From positions 1-53,532 of the forward strand of contig SSGH01000053.1 in NCBI GenBank assembly GCA_008015835.1: a DNA stretch of 53,532 nt. The letters run 5' to 3'. Position 1 is the stretch's first letter; each line of letters starts with the position of its first letter. Both the position numbers and the translations under genes were made by a program. This document shows, one piece after another, positions 35,841-45,140 of the stretch. The DNA comes from Lysobacter sp. GTDB lineage: Bacteria; Pseudomonadota; Gammaproteobacteria; Xanthomonadales; Xanthomonadaceae. The notes below the pieces were generated by a model. That model was given only the letters and a program-made list of their open reading frames with translations. It was not told the DNA's origin and did not search any database.

Positions 35841-37187
35841 TCAGCGATGCGTATCGAGGAACTTCAGCACATCGTCGTACTGCCCGCCCTGATTCGCGTA
35901 GCGCGCGTGATTGCGCGCGCTGGTCAGCCATTCCAACGTGGTCGGTTTGATCTGCTGCAGCGCGCGCTGCAGTTGCGGCATGCCGATGGCGTGTTCCTGG
36001 CCGGAGGCGATGGATTCTTCGATCGCTTCGTCGGCGGCGGTATCGACCAGATTGCGCAGATCGGCGCCGGAGAATCCCGAGGTGCGCTTCACGATTTCGC
36101 GGGTATCGATGCCGCCGGCCAGCGGGCGGCCGTCGAACAGCAAGTCGAGGATGACCTGACGCGCGGCGGCGTCCGGCGGCGGCACGAACAGCACGCGATC
36201 GAAGCGGCCCGGACGGCGGAACGCGGGATCGACCGCCCACGGCACGTTGGTCGCGCCCAGCACCAACACCTGATGATTGTTCTGCGCGAAGCCGTCGAGT
36301 TCGGTGAGGAATTGGCTCACCACTTTCGCCGAGGTCGCTTCGCGGCTGTGCTGGCGCTTGCCTCCGATGGCTTCGATCTCGTCGAAGAAGATCACCGCCG
36401 GCGCGGTGCGGCGCGCCTGCTCGAAGATCTCGTGCAATTTGCGCTCGGATTCGCCGATGTACATGTCCAGCACGTCGGTGATCGACACGTTGTAGAACTT
36501 CGCGCCGCATTCGCCGGCGGTGGCGCGCGCCAGCAGGGTTTTGCCGCAGCCCGGCGGGCCGTACATCAGAATGCCGCCGCCGGATTGGCGCTTGAACCGC
36601 TGAAACAGCGACGGTTTCAAGAACGGCGTGACGATGCGCCGACGGATCTCGCGCTTCACCTCGTCCAGACCGCCGACATCGGCGAAGGTGATCCGCGTCG
36701 TCGAGGCTTCGATGTAACGCACGGCGTCGTACGCGGCGGTGTCGTCGTTGGCGATGCTGGGCTGGGCGCGATTGCGGGCGTCGGCGAACGACACGACCTT
36801 GCCGCTCAGCAAGGCCGCGAACGCCGGGTCTTCCAAGGCCGGGTTCGCGGCGATCGCGGCGCGATACGCCTCCATGGCTTCGGCGCGACGGCCCTGTTCG
36901 AGCCACTGCCGCGCGTTCGCCATCGCCGCTTCCGGCGAGTCCGGCGCCAGCATGCGCACGGCTTCGTGCTGGCCGGCGTCGGCGAGCAGTTTGATCGCGC
37001 GCGTGCGTGTGTTCTCGTCGACCGCTTCGTCGGTCAACAGGCTCGGGCCGCAGGCATCGATCGCGGCGAGCAGGCTCTGCGCATCGCCCGCGGCCAAACA
37101 CTGATCGAGCGCCAGCGCGCGCAGCGGCGCGTTGTCGGGCGTGGCGCGTAGGGCGGCCAACAGGCCGAGCAGCGTGTCGCGGGTCAT
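35841..37187 (-). CDS. AAA+ ATPase with N-terminal TPR-like region, Vps4/katanin-like core
   Basis: Residues 1-130 are helical and TPR-like (RAEAMEAYRAAIAANPALEDPAFAAL). Residues 165-448 form one AAA module: FADVGGLDEVKREIRRR, Walker A GPPGCGKT (210-217), pore loop DMYIGESERKLHEIF, Walker B VIFFDEIEA (265-273), sensor 1 GATN and Arg fingers in FRRPGRFDR. The YIGESE pore loop and single module are like Vps4, katanin or proteasomal ATPases rather than FtsH, since no protease domain follows. Two membrane proteins are encoded next in the same operon, so it may act at a membrane complex. Role unknown. Confidence 0.88.
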   Translation of the reverse strand: MTRDTLLGLLAALRATPDNAPLRALALDQCLAAGDAQSLLAAIDACGPSLLTDEAVDENTRTRAIKLLADAGQHEAVRMLAPDSPEAAMANARQWLEQGRRAEAMEAYRAAIAANPALEDPAFAALLSGKVVSFADARNRAQPSIANDDTAAYDAVRYIEASTTRITFADVGGLDEVKREIRRRIVTPFLKPSLFQRFKRQSGGGILMYGPPGCGKTLLARATAGECGAKFYNVSITDVLDMYIGESERKLHEIFEQARRTAPAVIFFDEIEAIGGKRQHSREATSAKVVSQFLTELDGFAQNNHQVLVLGATNVPWAVDPAFRRPGRFDRVLFVPPPDAAARQVILDLLFDGRPLAGGIDTREIVKRTSGFSGADLRNLVDTAADEAIEESIASGQEHAIGMPQLQRALQQIKPTTLEWLTSARNHARYANQGGQYDDVLKFLDTHR

Positions 37188-37209
37188 GTGCGAATCGAAG
37201 CCTTCGAAG

Positions 37210-39219
37210 TCAGCGCCAGATCGACACTTGCTCGGCCGCGGGGCGCAGCATCGCGTTGCCGGTCTTGCACTGGAAACTTTCGGCGAACGCGGGCAGGTTC
37301 ATCAGCGGCCCGTTGGTGCGCCATTGCCCGGGCGCGTGCGCCGAGAACGCGGCGTGGCTCGGTGCCGATCCGGCGGCGAACTGCTGCGGCCACAGCGCCG
37401 CCCAGCCGCGGAAAAACGCCTGTTTATCGGCGGGTTTGAGCTGCGGGTCGGCGCTCTGCAGCGCGGTCCAAGCCAGTTCCACGCCCGAGAGATCGGCGAC
37501 GTTCTGTTCGCGGGTGCGCGCGCCGTCCACTTTCGTTGCGGTTTGCCCGGCGTAGGGGAAAGCGCCGTACTGCGCGGCGAGCGGCGCGGTGCGCGTGTCC
37601 CAGGCGGCGGCGGTCGCGGGCGACCACCAATCGCGCACGGTTTCGGAGGCGTCGACCATCCGGCCTTTGCCGGCGATGGCGTGGCTGATCTGCTGGCCCA
37701 CCATCGCGCCGAACCCGCCGTAAAGCGCGGCGTCGGATTGGCTGGCGTCGAACACCGGCGCCTGCAGCACCGCCGCGGTGGCGAACAAGCGGTTGTGCGC
37801 GAGGTCGTAGCTCAGCACCGGGAACTGCGGCAACACCGCCCAGCGCCGGTCGGCGTTGCTGCGGCCGATCTTGCGCATTTCCTCGCGATGCTGCCACGTC
37901 GAGGCGATCAGGATATTGCTGCCGAAACTGCCGCGGCCCATCGGCTGCAGATTGAAATCCAAATCGACGCGCGGTTTGCCGATCGAGAAGCGCAGCTTCT
38001 CGAGCTTGCTTTTCGCCTCGGCTTTCGCGGCCGCGTCCATCCAGGTGTTGGCCTCGACCGCGGCCAGCGCCGCGTCGCGCACGCGGCGGGCGATGTCTTC
38101 GGCGCGCTCGCGATTCTTCGACGGCGCGTATTTTTCGACGTATTCGTGCGCCAGCATCGAGCCGGCGGACGCGTTGATCGCTTCGAGCACCTGCTGCCAG
38201 CGTTCCGGCTGCGTGTCCTGGCCGCGGAACAAACGGCCGCGGAATTCGTGATCGGCCTCGCGCCAGGATTTGCTCAGATACGGCGCCATCGCGTTGCCGA
38301 TATGGAAGCGCAGATACGCTTTCCATTGCTCGGGTTTCAGCGTGCCGGCCAATTTGTCCAGCGTGGCGAACAGGGCGGGGTCGGCCATCGATACCTGCGC
38401 GGCGTTCACGCCCTGCGCTTTGAGGAAGGCGTCGAGCTGCAGATTGCGATATTTCTTCGCGAAGTCCTTGGTCGCGGTCGGCGCGTACTGCGCGTTGGCG
38501 TCGTCGGTGGCCAATACCTTCGCCGCGCGCGCGATGCGGCTTTCCAGGTCGATCACTAACTGCGCTTCGCTCGCGGCTTTCGCCTGCGGCGTGCCGGTGA
38601 GCACCAGGATTTTCTGCACGTAGCCGTTGTACTGGCCCATCAGCGTGCGCGCGTCGTCGTCGGTGCGGGTGTAGAAGCCCGGCGCGGGCAGGCCGAGGCC
38701 GCCCTGGGTGAAATAGCCGAAGTAATTGTCGAGATTCTTCAGATCCAGGTCGGCGTCGAAATCGAACGCGACCGGAATGCCGACTTGATGCAGCGCGGCG
38801 ATCGCCGGGGCCACGTCTTTGTTCTTTTTGATCGCGTCGATCCGCGACAGCAACGGCGCGATCGGTGCGGCGCCGTCGCGTTCGACCGCGGCCTCGTCCA
38901 AGCCGCTGGCCCAAAAATCGCCCAAGGCCTTCTGCGTCGGCCCCTGCGGCGACGCCGCCGCGGTGTCGAGCAGGTCGCGCTGCTGACGACGCGCCCGTTC
39001 GGCCAACTCGCCCAGCGCGCTGACGCTGCCGTTGGCCGGGGCCGGATGCGCCTTCAGCCAGTCCGCGTTCGCGAACGCGTAGAAGTCGCTGCAGGCGGTG
39101 ACGGCCGGCGGTTTCGGCGGCGCGGCGGGCTTTTTCTTCTTGGCCGCGTCGGCGGCGAACGGCGCGGCGAGCGCGAGGATCAGGCTGCAGGCGAGGACGG
39201 TCGGGCGCAGGGTCGGCAT
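37210..39219 (-). CDS. M13 family metallopeptidase homologue lacking catalytic residues (pseudopeptidase)
   Basis: The 669-aa protein has a signal peptide (VLACSLILALAAPFAADA) and full M13 (neprilysin/PepO) architecture: DFYAFANADWLKAHP near the start, a mid-domain, and the C-terminal WRTNGPLMNLPAFAESFQC. The catalytic segment reads GQQISHAIAG where active M13 enzymes have GHEITHG, so the first zinc His is Gln509 and the catalytic Glu is Gln510. The third ligand Glu of ENxAD is Gln572 in REQNVADLSG. His513 and Asp576 remain. The open frame is intact, so it is kept as a protein but is predicted to be proteolytically dead. Confidence 0.88.
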   Translation of the reverse strand: MPTLRPTVLACSLILALAAPFAADAAKKKKPAAPPKPPAVTACSDFYAFANADWLKAHPAPANGSVSALGELAERARRQQRDLLDTAAASPQGPTQKALGDFWASGLDEAAVERDGAAPIAPLLSRIDAIKKNKDVAPAIAALHQVGIPVAFDFDADLDLKNLDNYFGYFTQGGLGLPAPGFYTRTDDDARTLMGQYNGYVQKILVLTGTPQAKAASEAQLVIDLESRIARAAKVLATDDANAQYAPTATKDFAKKYRNLQLDAFLKAQGVNAAQVSMADPALFATLDKLAGTLKPEQWKAYLRFHIGNAMAPYLSKSWREADHEFRGRLFRGQDTQPERWQQVLEAINASAGSMLAHEYVEKYAPSKNRERAEDIARRVRDAALAAVEANTWMDAAAKAEAKSKLEKLRFSIGKPRVDLDFNLQPMGRGSFGSNILIASTWQHREEMRKIGRSNADRRWAVLPQFPVLSYDLAHNRLFATAAVLQAPVFDASQSDAALYGGFGAMVGQQISHAIAGKGRMVDASETVRDWWSPATAAAWDTRTAPLAAQYGAFPYAGQTATKVDGARTREQNVADLSGVELAWTALQSADPQLKPADKQAFFRGWAALWPQQFAAGSAPSHAAFSAHAPGQWRTNGPLMNLPAFAESFQCKTGNAMLRPAAEQVSIWR

Positions 39220-39432
39220 CGCGGTGACGGCTCCTTTCGGGGAGCCGGCAGTGTAGCAAGGCCGGTCCGAGATGCTGTGACCACCGTTGGAGGGCGGAAG
39301 CGCCACTGGAGGGCCGTTCGCAACGCGCTCGTCGTTCGCCGGAGCCGCCGCGGCGTCCGATGCCGCGGCGCATCCGGCGGCCGCTTTCGACCGTTCGCTT
39401 CAATCGTTCGCTTCAACGGTTCACTTCACCGT

Positions 39433-41091
39433 TCATTTGAACGGAACCGGTTGGCCCCGAATGTCGAGCGGTCGCGATTCGAAGACTTGGTCCGGCAGCA
39501 GCATGTCCGGCATCGGCGGCGGATTCTTCGCGGCGGCCTTGGCGCTGGCCGCGGACTTGTCGATCGCCTCGTAGAGTTTTCGCAGCGCTAGGGTCAAGTC
39601 GTCCATGCGTTCTTTTTCGAGCTTCTGGCCGGTGCCGGAATCCGTGCGCGCCGATGCCGCCGGGTCGATCAAGCCCTCGAATCGTCGGGCGACGATGCCC
39701 GCGTAACGCGTCGCCACGGTGTCGTTGCTGGGGGCGTTGCCCTCTTTTTTGGCGGTCTTGGACGATTCCCGCGCGGCGGTTTGGGTGACGTACTTTTCCT
39801 GCACCACGTATTCCATCAAGGCCGCCGGCGACACCGACGGGTCGCGATCGAATTTCGCTTCCGCGGCGGGGTCGAGACCGATGTAGAACGCGCGGATCGC
39901 GTCGATCTTCTTGAGCAGATTTTTCGCCCATGCCCAGTCGCCGGTGACCAGCGGCAGCGCGCCGTAGCTGGCCTTGTCGTCGAGCGTGCCTTTGGCGCCG
40001 AACTTGGCGCCCTGGGTCACCTCCGACAATTCCATCGCCTGCTCGTATTCCCGATAGAAACTGGAGCGATCCTGCGGCGGCAGCGTGCGGTCGATGCTGA
40101 TCCGCAGATGGATCAACTCGTGCAGCGCGGATTGCAAGGTCGACGCTTGGCCGCCGCGCAGAATGTAGGTGTTCTGGTGCAGCATCGTCTTGCCGTCGGC
40201 CGAAGCCGTGGTTTTGTCCGGCGTGAGCGCGCCGCCGAACTTGGCGCCGTTCGTTTGTTCTTCTTCGCTCAATTCGACGATCTCGGTCTTCACTTCCCAG
40301 GTGTGTTCGACCCCGCCGACCGTTTGCTGGCGGATCCTGTGGTAAGCGCCGTCGGCGACGATGGCGTCGATCAGCTCGTCGATTTCGCCGCGGCCCATGG
40401 CTTTGAGCTTCGCCTTCTCGTTGGGCAGGAACCGATCCGCGCGTTTGGTTTTCTTCGGCTGCCGCGCGATCGACGCGGGTTCGTTCCGCGCCGCGACCTG
40501 CGCGGTGCGTCCAGCCATCACCGCGCTCGCCGCGCGTTCGGCATCGCGTTCGGCGTCGCCGTTCGCGGGCGGCATCGACGGTGCAATCGACGGCGCGCCG
40601 CCGTGCGCGGGCGCCGTTTTCTGTTGCTCCGCATGCGCCAACTCGTGCGCGAGCAGGGCGCGCCCTTCGGCGGTGTCGGGCCGATAGCGGCCGGGGCCGA
40701 ACACGATGTCGCGGCCGACGGTGTAGGCCTCCGCGTCGAGCGCTTCCGCGGAGGCAGCGGCCGCGGCACCGGTGTGGATGCGCACATCGGACAGATCCGC
40801 GCCGAAACCGCGCTCGAAGGCCGCACGCGCGCTGCCGTCCAGCGCGCGCCCGTCGGACGGACCGCGAACCTCCGCGCTCGGACGGAGCGCCGCGGGGGAA
40901 AGGGGCGGGGCGCCGATGGCGCCGACCGCCGACGACCCGCTCAGCAGCCGTTGCATTCGGCGATTGCCGAGCGCAGGCGCGGGCTCCGTCGCGGAGTCTC
41001 TCGGGCTTTTCGTTCGCGCGTCGGTCGCCTCGTGCGACGATTCCGCGCGGTTCGGTCTCGCACGCGTGCGGCCGCTATCGTCTTTTCGCAT
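39433..41091 (-). CDS. DUF4157 (eCIS-associated) protein with two HExxH motifs
   Basis: The 552-aa protein has a disordered basic N-terminus, then LGNRRMQRLL (41-50), then a DUF4157 domain (about 83-157): FGADLSDVRIHTG, AYTVGRDIVFGPGRYRP and HELAHAEQQ with HELAH at 149-153. DUF4157 is common in proteins linked to extracellular contractile injection systems. A second zinc-type motif, LHELIHLRI (HELIH 324-328), lies in the distinct C-terminal part, a probable effector domain. The long form to 41349 runs into the upstream gene, so ATG 41091 is used. It is last in a coupled three-gene set. No tail or sheath genes are nearby. Confidence 0.85.
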   Translation of the reverse strand: MRKDDSGRTRARPNRAESSHEATDARTKSPRDSATEPAPALGNRRMQRLLSGSSAVGAIGAPPLSPAALRPSAEVRGPSDGRALDGSARAAFERGFGADLSDVRIHTGAAAAASAEALDAEAYTVGRDIVFGPGRYRPDTAEGRALLAHELAHAEQQKTAPAHGGAPSIAPSMPPANGDAERDAERAASAVMAGRTAQVAARNEPASIARQPKKTKRADRFLPNEKAKLKAMGRGEIDELIDAIVADGAYHRIRQQTVGGVEHTWEVKTEIVELSEEEQTNGAKFGGALTPDKTTASADGKTMLHQNTYILRGGQASTLQSALHELIHLRISIDRTLPPQDRSSFYREYEQAMELSEVTQGAKFGAKGTLDDKASYGALPLVTGDWAWAKNLLKKIDAIRAFYIGLDPAAEAKFDRDPSVSPAALMEYVVQEKYVTQTAARESSKTAKKEGNAPSNDTVATRYAGIVARRFEGLIDPAASARTDSGTGQKLEKERMDDLTLALRKLYEAIDKSAASAKAAAKNPPPMPDMLLPDQVFESRPLDIRGQPVPFK

Positions 41092-41488
41092 CGTCGCGCG
41101 TTTCGGTCGCGGAAGTGGAGGCGGGAGCGTCGGTCGGGAGATATTGACTGTTCGCGTGCGGCTTTCCGCCGATATACAGATCGTGCGCGCTGGAGTAGAG
41201 CGCCATGCCCTTGGTCGGCAGCGCGTCGAGCGCATTCGACGCCCGTTCCACGGTGCCCGGAAAGAACGCGTCGGCGTAGCGCCGATACAGCTCGTCGGCG
41301 TCCGCGAGCGCGTACAGGTCGATGGTGTTCCACAGCCGCACCATCGCAACGTAATCGTCGTCCGCGAACGCGTCGTCGCGCAGCATCCTTTCGAGATAGC
41401 GTTCGGCCATCGCGCGCATGCGCGAACGTTCGATCGGAATGCCGATGCCGGTGCGCGCGTTCGCGGTCTTCGAGGGCGGGCGTGTCAT
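41075..41488 (-). CDS. Uncharacterised 137-aa protein in DUF4157 cluster
   Basis: No family is recognised. The sequence is hydrophilic and helical (MRAMAERYLERMLRDDAFADDDYVAMVRLWNTIDLYAL is one long amphipathic block; shown only to identify it, residues 24-61). A short TDAPASTSATETRDD tail follows. Its start is 9 bases after the previous stop, whose TGAGG doubles as ribosome site, and its end overlaps the DUF4157 gene by 17 bp. This coupling suggests a shared role, for example a chaperone or immunity factor for its neighbours. Confidence 0.6.
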   Translation of the reverse strand: MTRPPSKTANARTGIGIPIERSRMRAMAERYLERMLRDDAFADDDYVAMVRLWNTIDLYALADADELYRRYADAFFPGTVERASNALDALPTKGMALYSSAHDLYIGGKPHANSQYLPTDAPASTSATETRDDAKRR

Positions 41489-41497
41489 CTCGCGGCC

Positions 41498-42286
41498 TCA
41501 GCTATAGCGGTATTTCGGGTAATCGTGTTTCACGATATTGGCGAATTCCGGGCTGACCGCGCCCATCACGCTGATGCCCGATTTGGCGCCGGCGATCTCG
41601 CTGTTCGGCCAGTATTTCCCGACGGTCGGATCCGTGCCCATGTTCAGCCAGCCCCACTTGAAGACCTTGAGCACTTTGTCTTGCTTGGTGCCGTTGTAGT
41701 TCACGGCGACGATCGCGGTTTCGAAATGCGCTTCTTCGTGCATAGCCACGGCGCCGGGGCGGTCGAAGACGTTGATCGTGCCGGTGTCCTTGGTGAAGTT
41801 CACCTGCGCGGCGACTTCGGTCGGCGTGAGGTAATAAGGCTTCGTCGCGTGTGCGGGCGGGTTGCCGCCGAGGGTCACGTAGGGCGAGTTATTGCCGCCG
41901 TCGACGAAGGCGTCCCAGGTTTTGCCTTTCCACTGCCAGGAATACGTGCCGACCTGCACGCCGTCGCTCCGACGCGTGCCCATGAAGGTCTGCACCGCCT
42001 GCAGCGAATCGGCGGGCGTGCCCGAGACCGAGAACGTCACGTTCAGCGTCAGCCCCGAGAGCCCGCCCGACGTGGCCTTGGTCTTGAACGTGCTCTCGGC
42101 CGCGCCGCCGTCGGGCTCGCTCACACCGGAATAGAGCATCCGCTGCATCGCACGGTTGCCGAGACGCTGCTGAGGCAGAGGGGCGTTCGCGGCTTCGCGG
42201 CCGTGCGAACGCTGGGCGTTCAGCGTGGCGCTCGCGGCTGTGCGCCGTGCATCGCGCGCGCCGGGACGACGAAGATGGCTGCGCAT
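41498..42286 (-). CDS. Predicted secreted-cargo metallopeptidase with HEEAH motif, 262 aa
   Basis: ATG 42286 has AGGAGGG 6-7 bases upstream. The N-terminus is basic and disordered and carries LGNRAMQRML (42-51), nearly identical to the motif in the DUF4157 protein of the same cluster. Residues 65-262 form a beta-rich domain (GLTLNVTFSVSGTPADSL, VGTYSWQWKGKTWDAFVDG) with AMHEEAHFETAIVAVNY, an HExxH zinc motif at 183-187. No signal peptide is seen. I infer a zinc peptidase effector using the same export signal as its partner. It resembles no family I can name. Confidence 0.7.
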   Translation of the reverse strand: MRSHLRRPGARDARRTAASATLNAQRSHGREAANAPLPQQRLGNRAMQRMLYSGVSEPDGGAAESTFKTKATSGGLSGLTLNVTFSVSGTPADSLQAVQTFMGTRRSDGVQVGTYSWQWKGKTWDAFVDGGNNSPYVTLGGNPPAHATKPYYLTPTEVAAQVNFTKDTGTINVFDRPGAVAMHEEAHFETAIVAVNYNGTKQDKVLKVFKWGWLNMGTDPTVGKYWPNSEIAGAKSGISVMGAVSPEFANIVKHDYPKYRYS

Positions 42287-42569
42287 GGGCGTCCCTCCTG
42301 GTTGGCGATGCGCCGCGACGACGTTCGCGACGCACTTTCGGCCCCGTGTCGTTGACTGCAACGCGGTTTCGCGCCGGGGTCGGCCGCGCGATTCGCGGCC
42401 TTTCGTCGGATCGGTGCGGGGATATTTCGACCGAACGCGTTCTTCGCCGCGATCGGGCGCGAATCGACATCGTCGCTTGGCCCGACATCGGCGGCCGAAT
42501 GCGATTCGGACGATTCCTACACGACGCGGCGGCGTTCTCCGATCGCGCCGCCGCCGCGCGGCGCCGACG

Positions 42570-45026
42570 ATGGCCGTCCTTCCGCCGCCGCCCGCCGTTC
42601 CGTCGCCGATGCTCACTCCCGCGTTCGCCATCGTGCTGCTGGCCGGCATGCTTGCCTGTCTGTGGCTGCCCGTTTTGCCGCCCTGGTGGCTGTGGGCCTG
42701 GCTCGGCGCGGGGCTTGTCGGCGCGATCTTGTGGCGGGCGCGGATGGCGCGACGCGACAACGCGGAGTCGCTTATCGACAGATCGAACGGTAGGTCGCTG
42801 GGCCAACCGATTCGATTGTTATGCGTCGCGGCGCTCGGGTTCGCGTGGGCGGCTGTGCACGCGTCCTGGACGATGTCGCTGCGGCTGCCGGCCTCGATGG
42901 AGCGGGGCGAGTTCGCGCTGCGCGGGACGGTCGTCGATCTACCGGCGCACGAAGCGCGGCGCACGCGGTTCGATCTGATCGTGGACGACGATGCCTCGCA
43001 GCCCGAGGCCCTGCGCGGCAAGCGACTGCGCCTCGCGTGGTACGACGATTACGACCTGCCGCCGTTATCGGCGGGATCGACGACGATCGATGTCGCGCAA
43101 CGTCCGCGCTTTCGGCTGCAAACGGGCGCACGCTGGGCGTTGACCGCGAAACTGCGCGCGCCGCGCGGCCTGCGCAATCCGGGCGGCGTGGATAGCGAAC
43201 GCTATGCCGCGATCGACCGGATCGCGGCGACCGGCTACGTGCGCGACCCGATGCGAGCGCGTAGTCTGGCGGCGCCGCGCGGTCTCGATGCGTGGCGCGC
43301 GCGGATGTCGGGGCGGATCGCGGCGGCGACGCCGGACGCGGGCGGGCGCTTCGTGCGCGCGCTGGCGCTCGGCGATACCCGCGGACTGCGCGACGAGGAC
43401 TGGGCGACGCTGCGCACCGCCGGGCTCACGCATCTGATCGCGATTTCCGGCTTCCACGTCGGTTTGGTCGCGGGCTTTTTCGCGCTGCTGGCGCGCGCAT
43501 GCTGGTGGTGCTGGCCGACGCTGGGTCGCCGCTGGCCGCGCGCGCAGGCGATGGCGGTCGCGGCGATGTTCGGCGCATCGCTGTACGCAGCGGTCACCGG
43601 TTTCTCGGTGCCGACGCTGCGCACGGCGGCGATGATCGCGGTTGTGGCGGTCGCGCGCGCGTCGCGGCGTCGGGGCCGTGCGGCCGACGCGCTCGCGCTG
43701 TCGGCCGTCGGTTTGGCGGCGCTGGATCCGCTGTCGCTGCTGGCGGCGGGGTTTTGGTTGAGTTTCGCGGGCGTCGCCTGGTTGCTCTGGTGCATGCCTG
43801 CGCCTTCGCGGCGGCCCGTGCGCGAATTTCTGACGGCGCAGCGTGTGGCGACGATCGGTTTGTTGCCGCTGTCGGCGGCGTTCTTCGGACAAGTCTCGTC
43901 GATCGGCCCGCTCGCGAATCTGTTCGCGATTCCTTGGTGGAGTTTGGTCGTGGTGCCGCTCGCCTTGATCGGCGTCGCTTGCGACGCCGTGGCCCCGGGC
44001 GCGGGCGAGGGCGCTTGGCGGGCGGCGGCGCTCGCCTTCGAGCCGAGTTGGGCGTTGGTATCGCGCCTCGCCGCCGAACCCGCCGCGCTGTGGTGGTTGC
44101 CGGAGGCCGCGTGGTTCGCGCTGCCGCTGGCGCTGTGCGCGGCGTTTTGGAGCCTGATGCCGGCCGGCGTGCCGGGTCGCGCGCTGGCGCTGCTGCTGTG
44201 GCTGCCGCTGCTGTGGCCGGATCGCGCGCGCCCGGAACCGGGCGAAGCCGAAATCGTCATGATCGATGTCGGCCAGGGCCTATCGGTGCTGGTGCGGACC
44301 GCGCGCCACAACCTGCTGTACGACATGGGGCCGGCGGTGGAAGAGGGCTTCGACGCCGGGGAACGCGCGGCGACGCCGAGCCTACGCGCACTCGGCGTTC
44401 GCGCGTTGGACGCTGCGGTGCTCAGCCACGGCGACAACGACCATGCCGGCGGGTTCGAAGCGGTCGAGGCGGCGTTTCCGATCGCGCGCCGCTATGCGCC
44501 GGCCGACAGCGGCTTGAGCGCGCGGGTTCGTCGGCTGCGCGATTGCCAGGCCGGACTCGCGTGGGAATGGGACGGGGTGCGCTTCCGTTTCCTGCACCCC
44601 ACCGCGCATTTTCCGTATCTGCGCAACGAATCGAGCTGCGTGCTGCGCATCGAAACCGCGCACGGCGCGGCGCTGCTGACCGGCGATATCGGCGAGGTGA
44701 TCGAACGCGATCTGCTGCGGCGCGCGCCCGAGGACGTGCGCGTCGAGGTGCTCACCGTGGCCCATCACGGCAGCGCCGGCTCTTCCGATTCCGGGTTCGT
44801 CGCGGCGACCGGGGCGCGATTCGCGCTGGTCTCGACCGGGGACGGCAATCGCTTCGGCCACCCGCGGGCGGAGATCGTCGAGCGTTGGCGACGGCACGGG
44901 GCCGCGGTGCCGGTCACCGCGCGGACCGGGGCGCTGCGGGTGCGCTTGGGCGCGAGCGGGGCCGCGCTGGTCGCCGAACGCGAGCGAAGACCGCATTGGT
45001 GGGACGCCGCGGCGCGGCGCGAGTGA
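42570..45026 (+). CDS. comEC: ComEC/Rec2 DNA internalisation channel
   Basis: With ATG 42570 the protein has 818 residues; ATG 42609 is also possible and neither has a strong ribosome site. It has an N-terminal membrane part and DUF4131-like region, the competence core (ALALGDTRGLRDEDW, GLTHLIAISGFHVGLVAG, FSVPTLRTAAMI, GFWLSFAGVAWLL), and a C-terminal metallo-beta-lactamase domain (MIDVGQGLSVLV, SHGDNDHAGG, LTVAHHGSAGSSD). It conducts single-stranded DNA through the inner membrane in natural transformation. It heads the exbB-lpxK block. Confidence 0.95.
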   Translation: MAVLPPPPAVPSPMLTPAFAIVLLAGMLACLWLPVLPPWWLWAWLGAGLVGAILWRARMARRDNAESLIDRSNGRSLGQPIRLLCVAALGFAWAAVHASWTMSLRLPASMERGEFALRGTVVDLPAHEARRTRFDLIVDDDASQPEALRGKRLRLAWYDDYDLPPLSAGSTTIDVAQRPRFRLQTGARWALTAKLRAPRGLRNPGGVDSERYAAIDRIAATGYVRDPMRARSLAAPRGLDAWRARMSGRIAAATPDAGGRFVRALALGDTRGLRDEDWATLRTAGLTHLIAISGFHVGLVAGFFALLARACWWCWPTLGRRWPRAQAMAVAAMFGASLYAAVTGFSVPTLRTAAMIAVVAVARASRRRGRAADALALSAVGLAALDPLSLLAAGFWLSFAGVAWLLWCMPAPSRRPVREFLTAQRVATIGLLPLSAAFFGQVSSIGPLANLFAIPWWSLVVVPLALIGVACDAVAPGAGEGAWRAAALAFEPSWALVSRLAAEPAALWWLPEAAWFALPLALCAAFWSLMPAGVPGRALALLLWLPLLWPDRARPEPGEAEIVMIDVGQGLSVLVRTARHNLLYDMGPAVEEGFDAGERAATPSLRALGVRALDAAVLSHGDNDHAGGFEAVEAAFPIARRYAPADSGLSARVRRLRDCQAGLAWEWDGVRFRFLHPTAHFPYLRNESSCVLRIETAHGAALLTGDIGEVIERDLLRRAPEDVRVEVLTVAHHGSAGSSDSGFVAATGARFALVSTGDGNRFGHPRAEIVERWRRHGAAVPVTARTGALRVRLGASGAALVAERERRPHWWDAAARRE

Positions 45027-45140
45027 CGGCGAGGCGACGCCCCGGCTCGACGCCGCCCAAACGCGGGCTGCGGGATATTCCGGGCAAGCCGGTTATCCTA
45101 TCGGCTTCCGAAACGCGGCCCGAAGGCCGGAGGACGAGAC

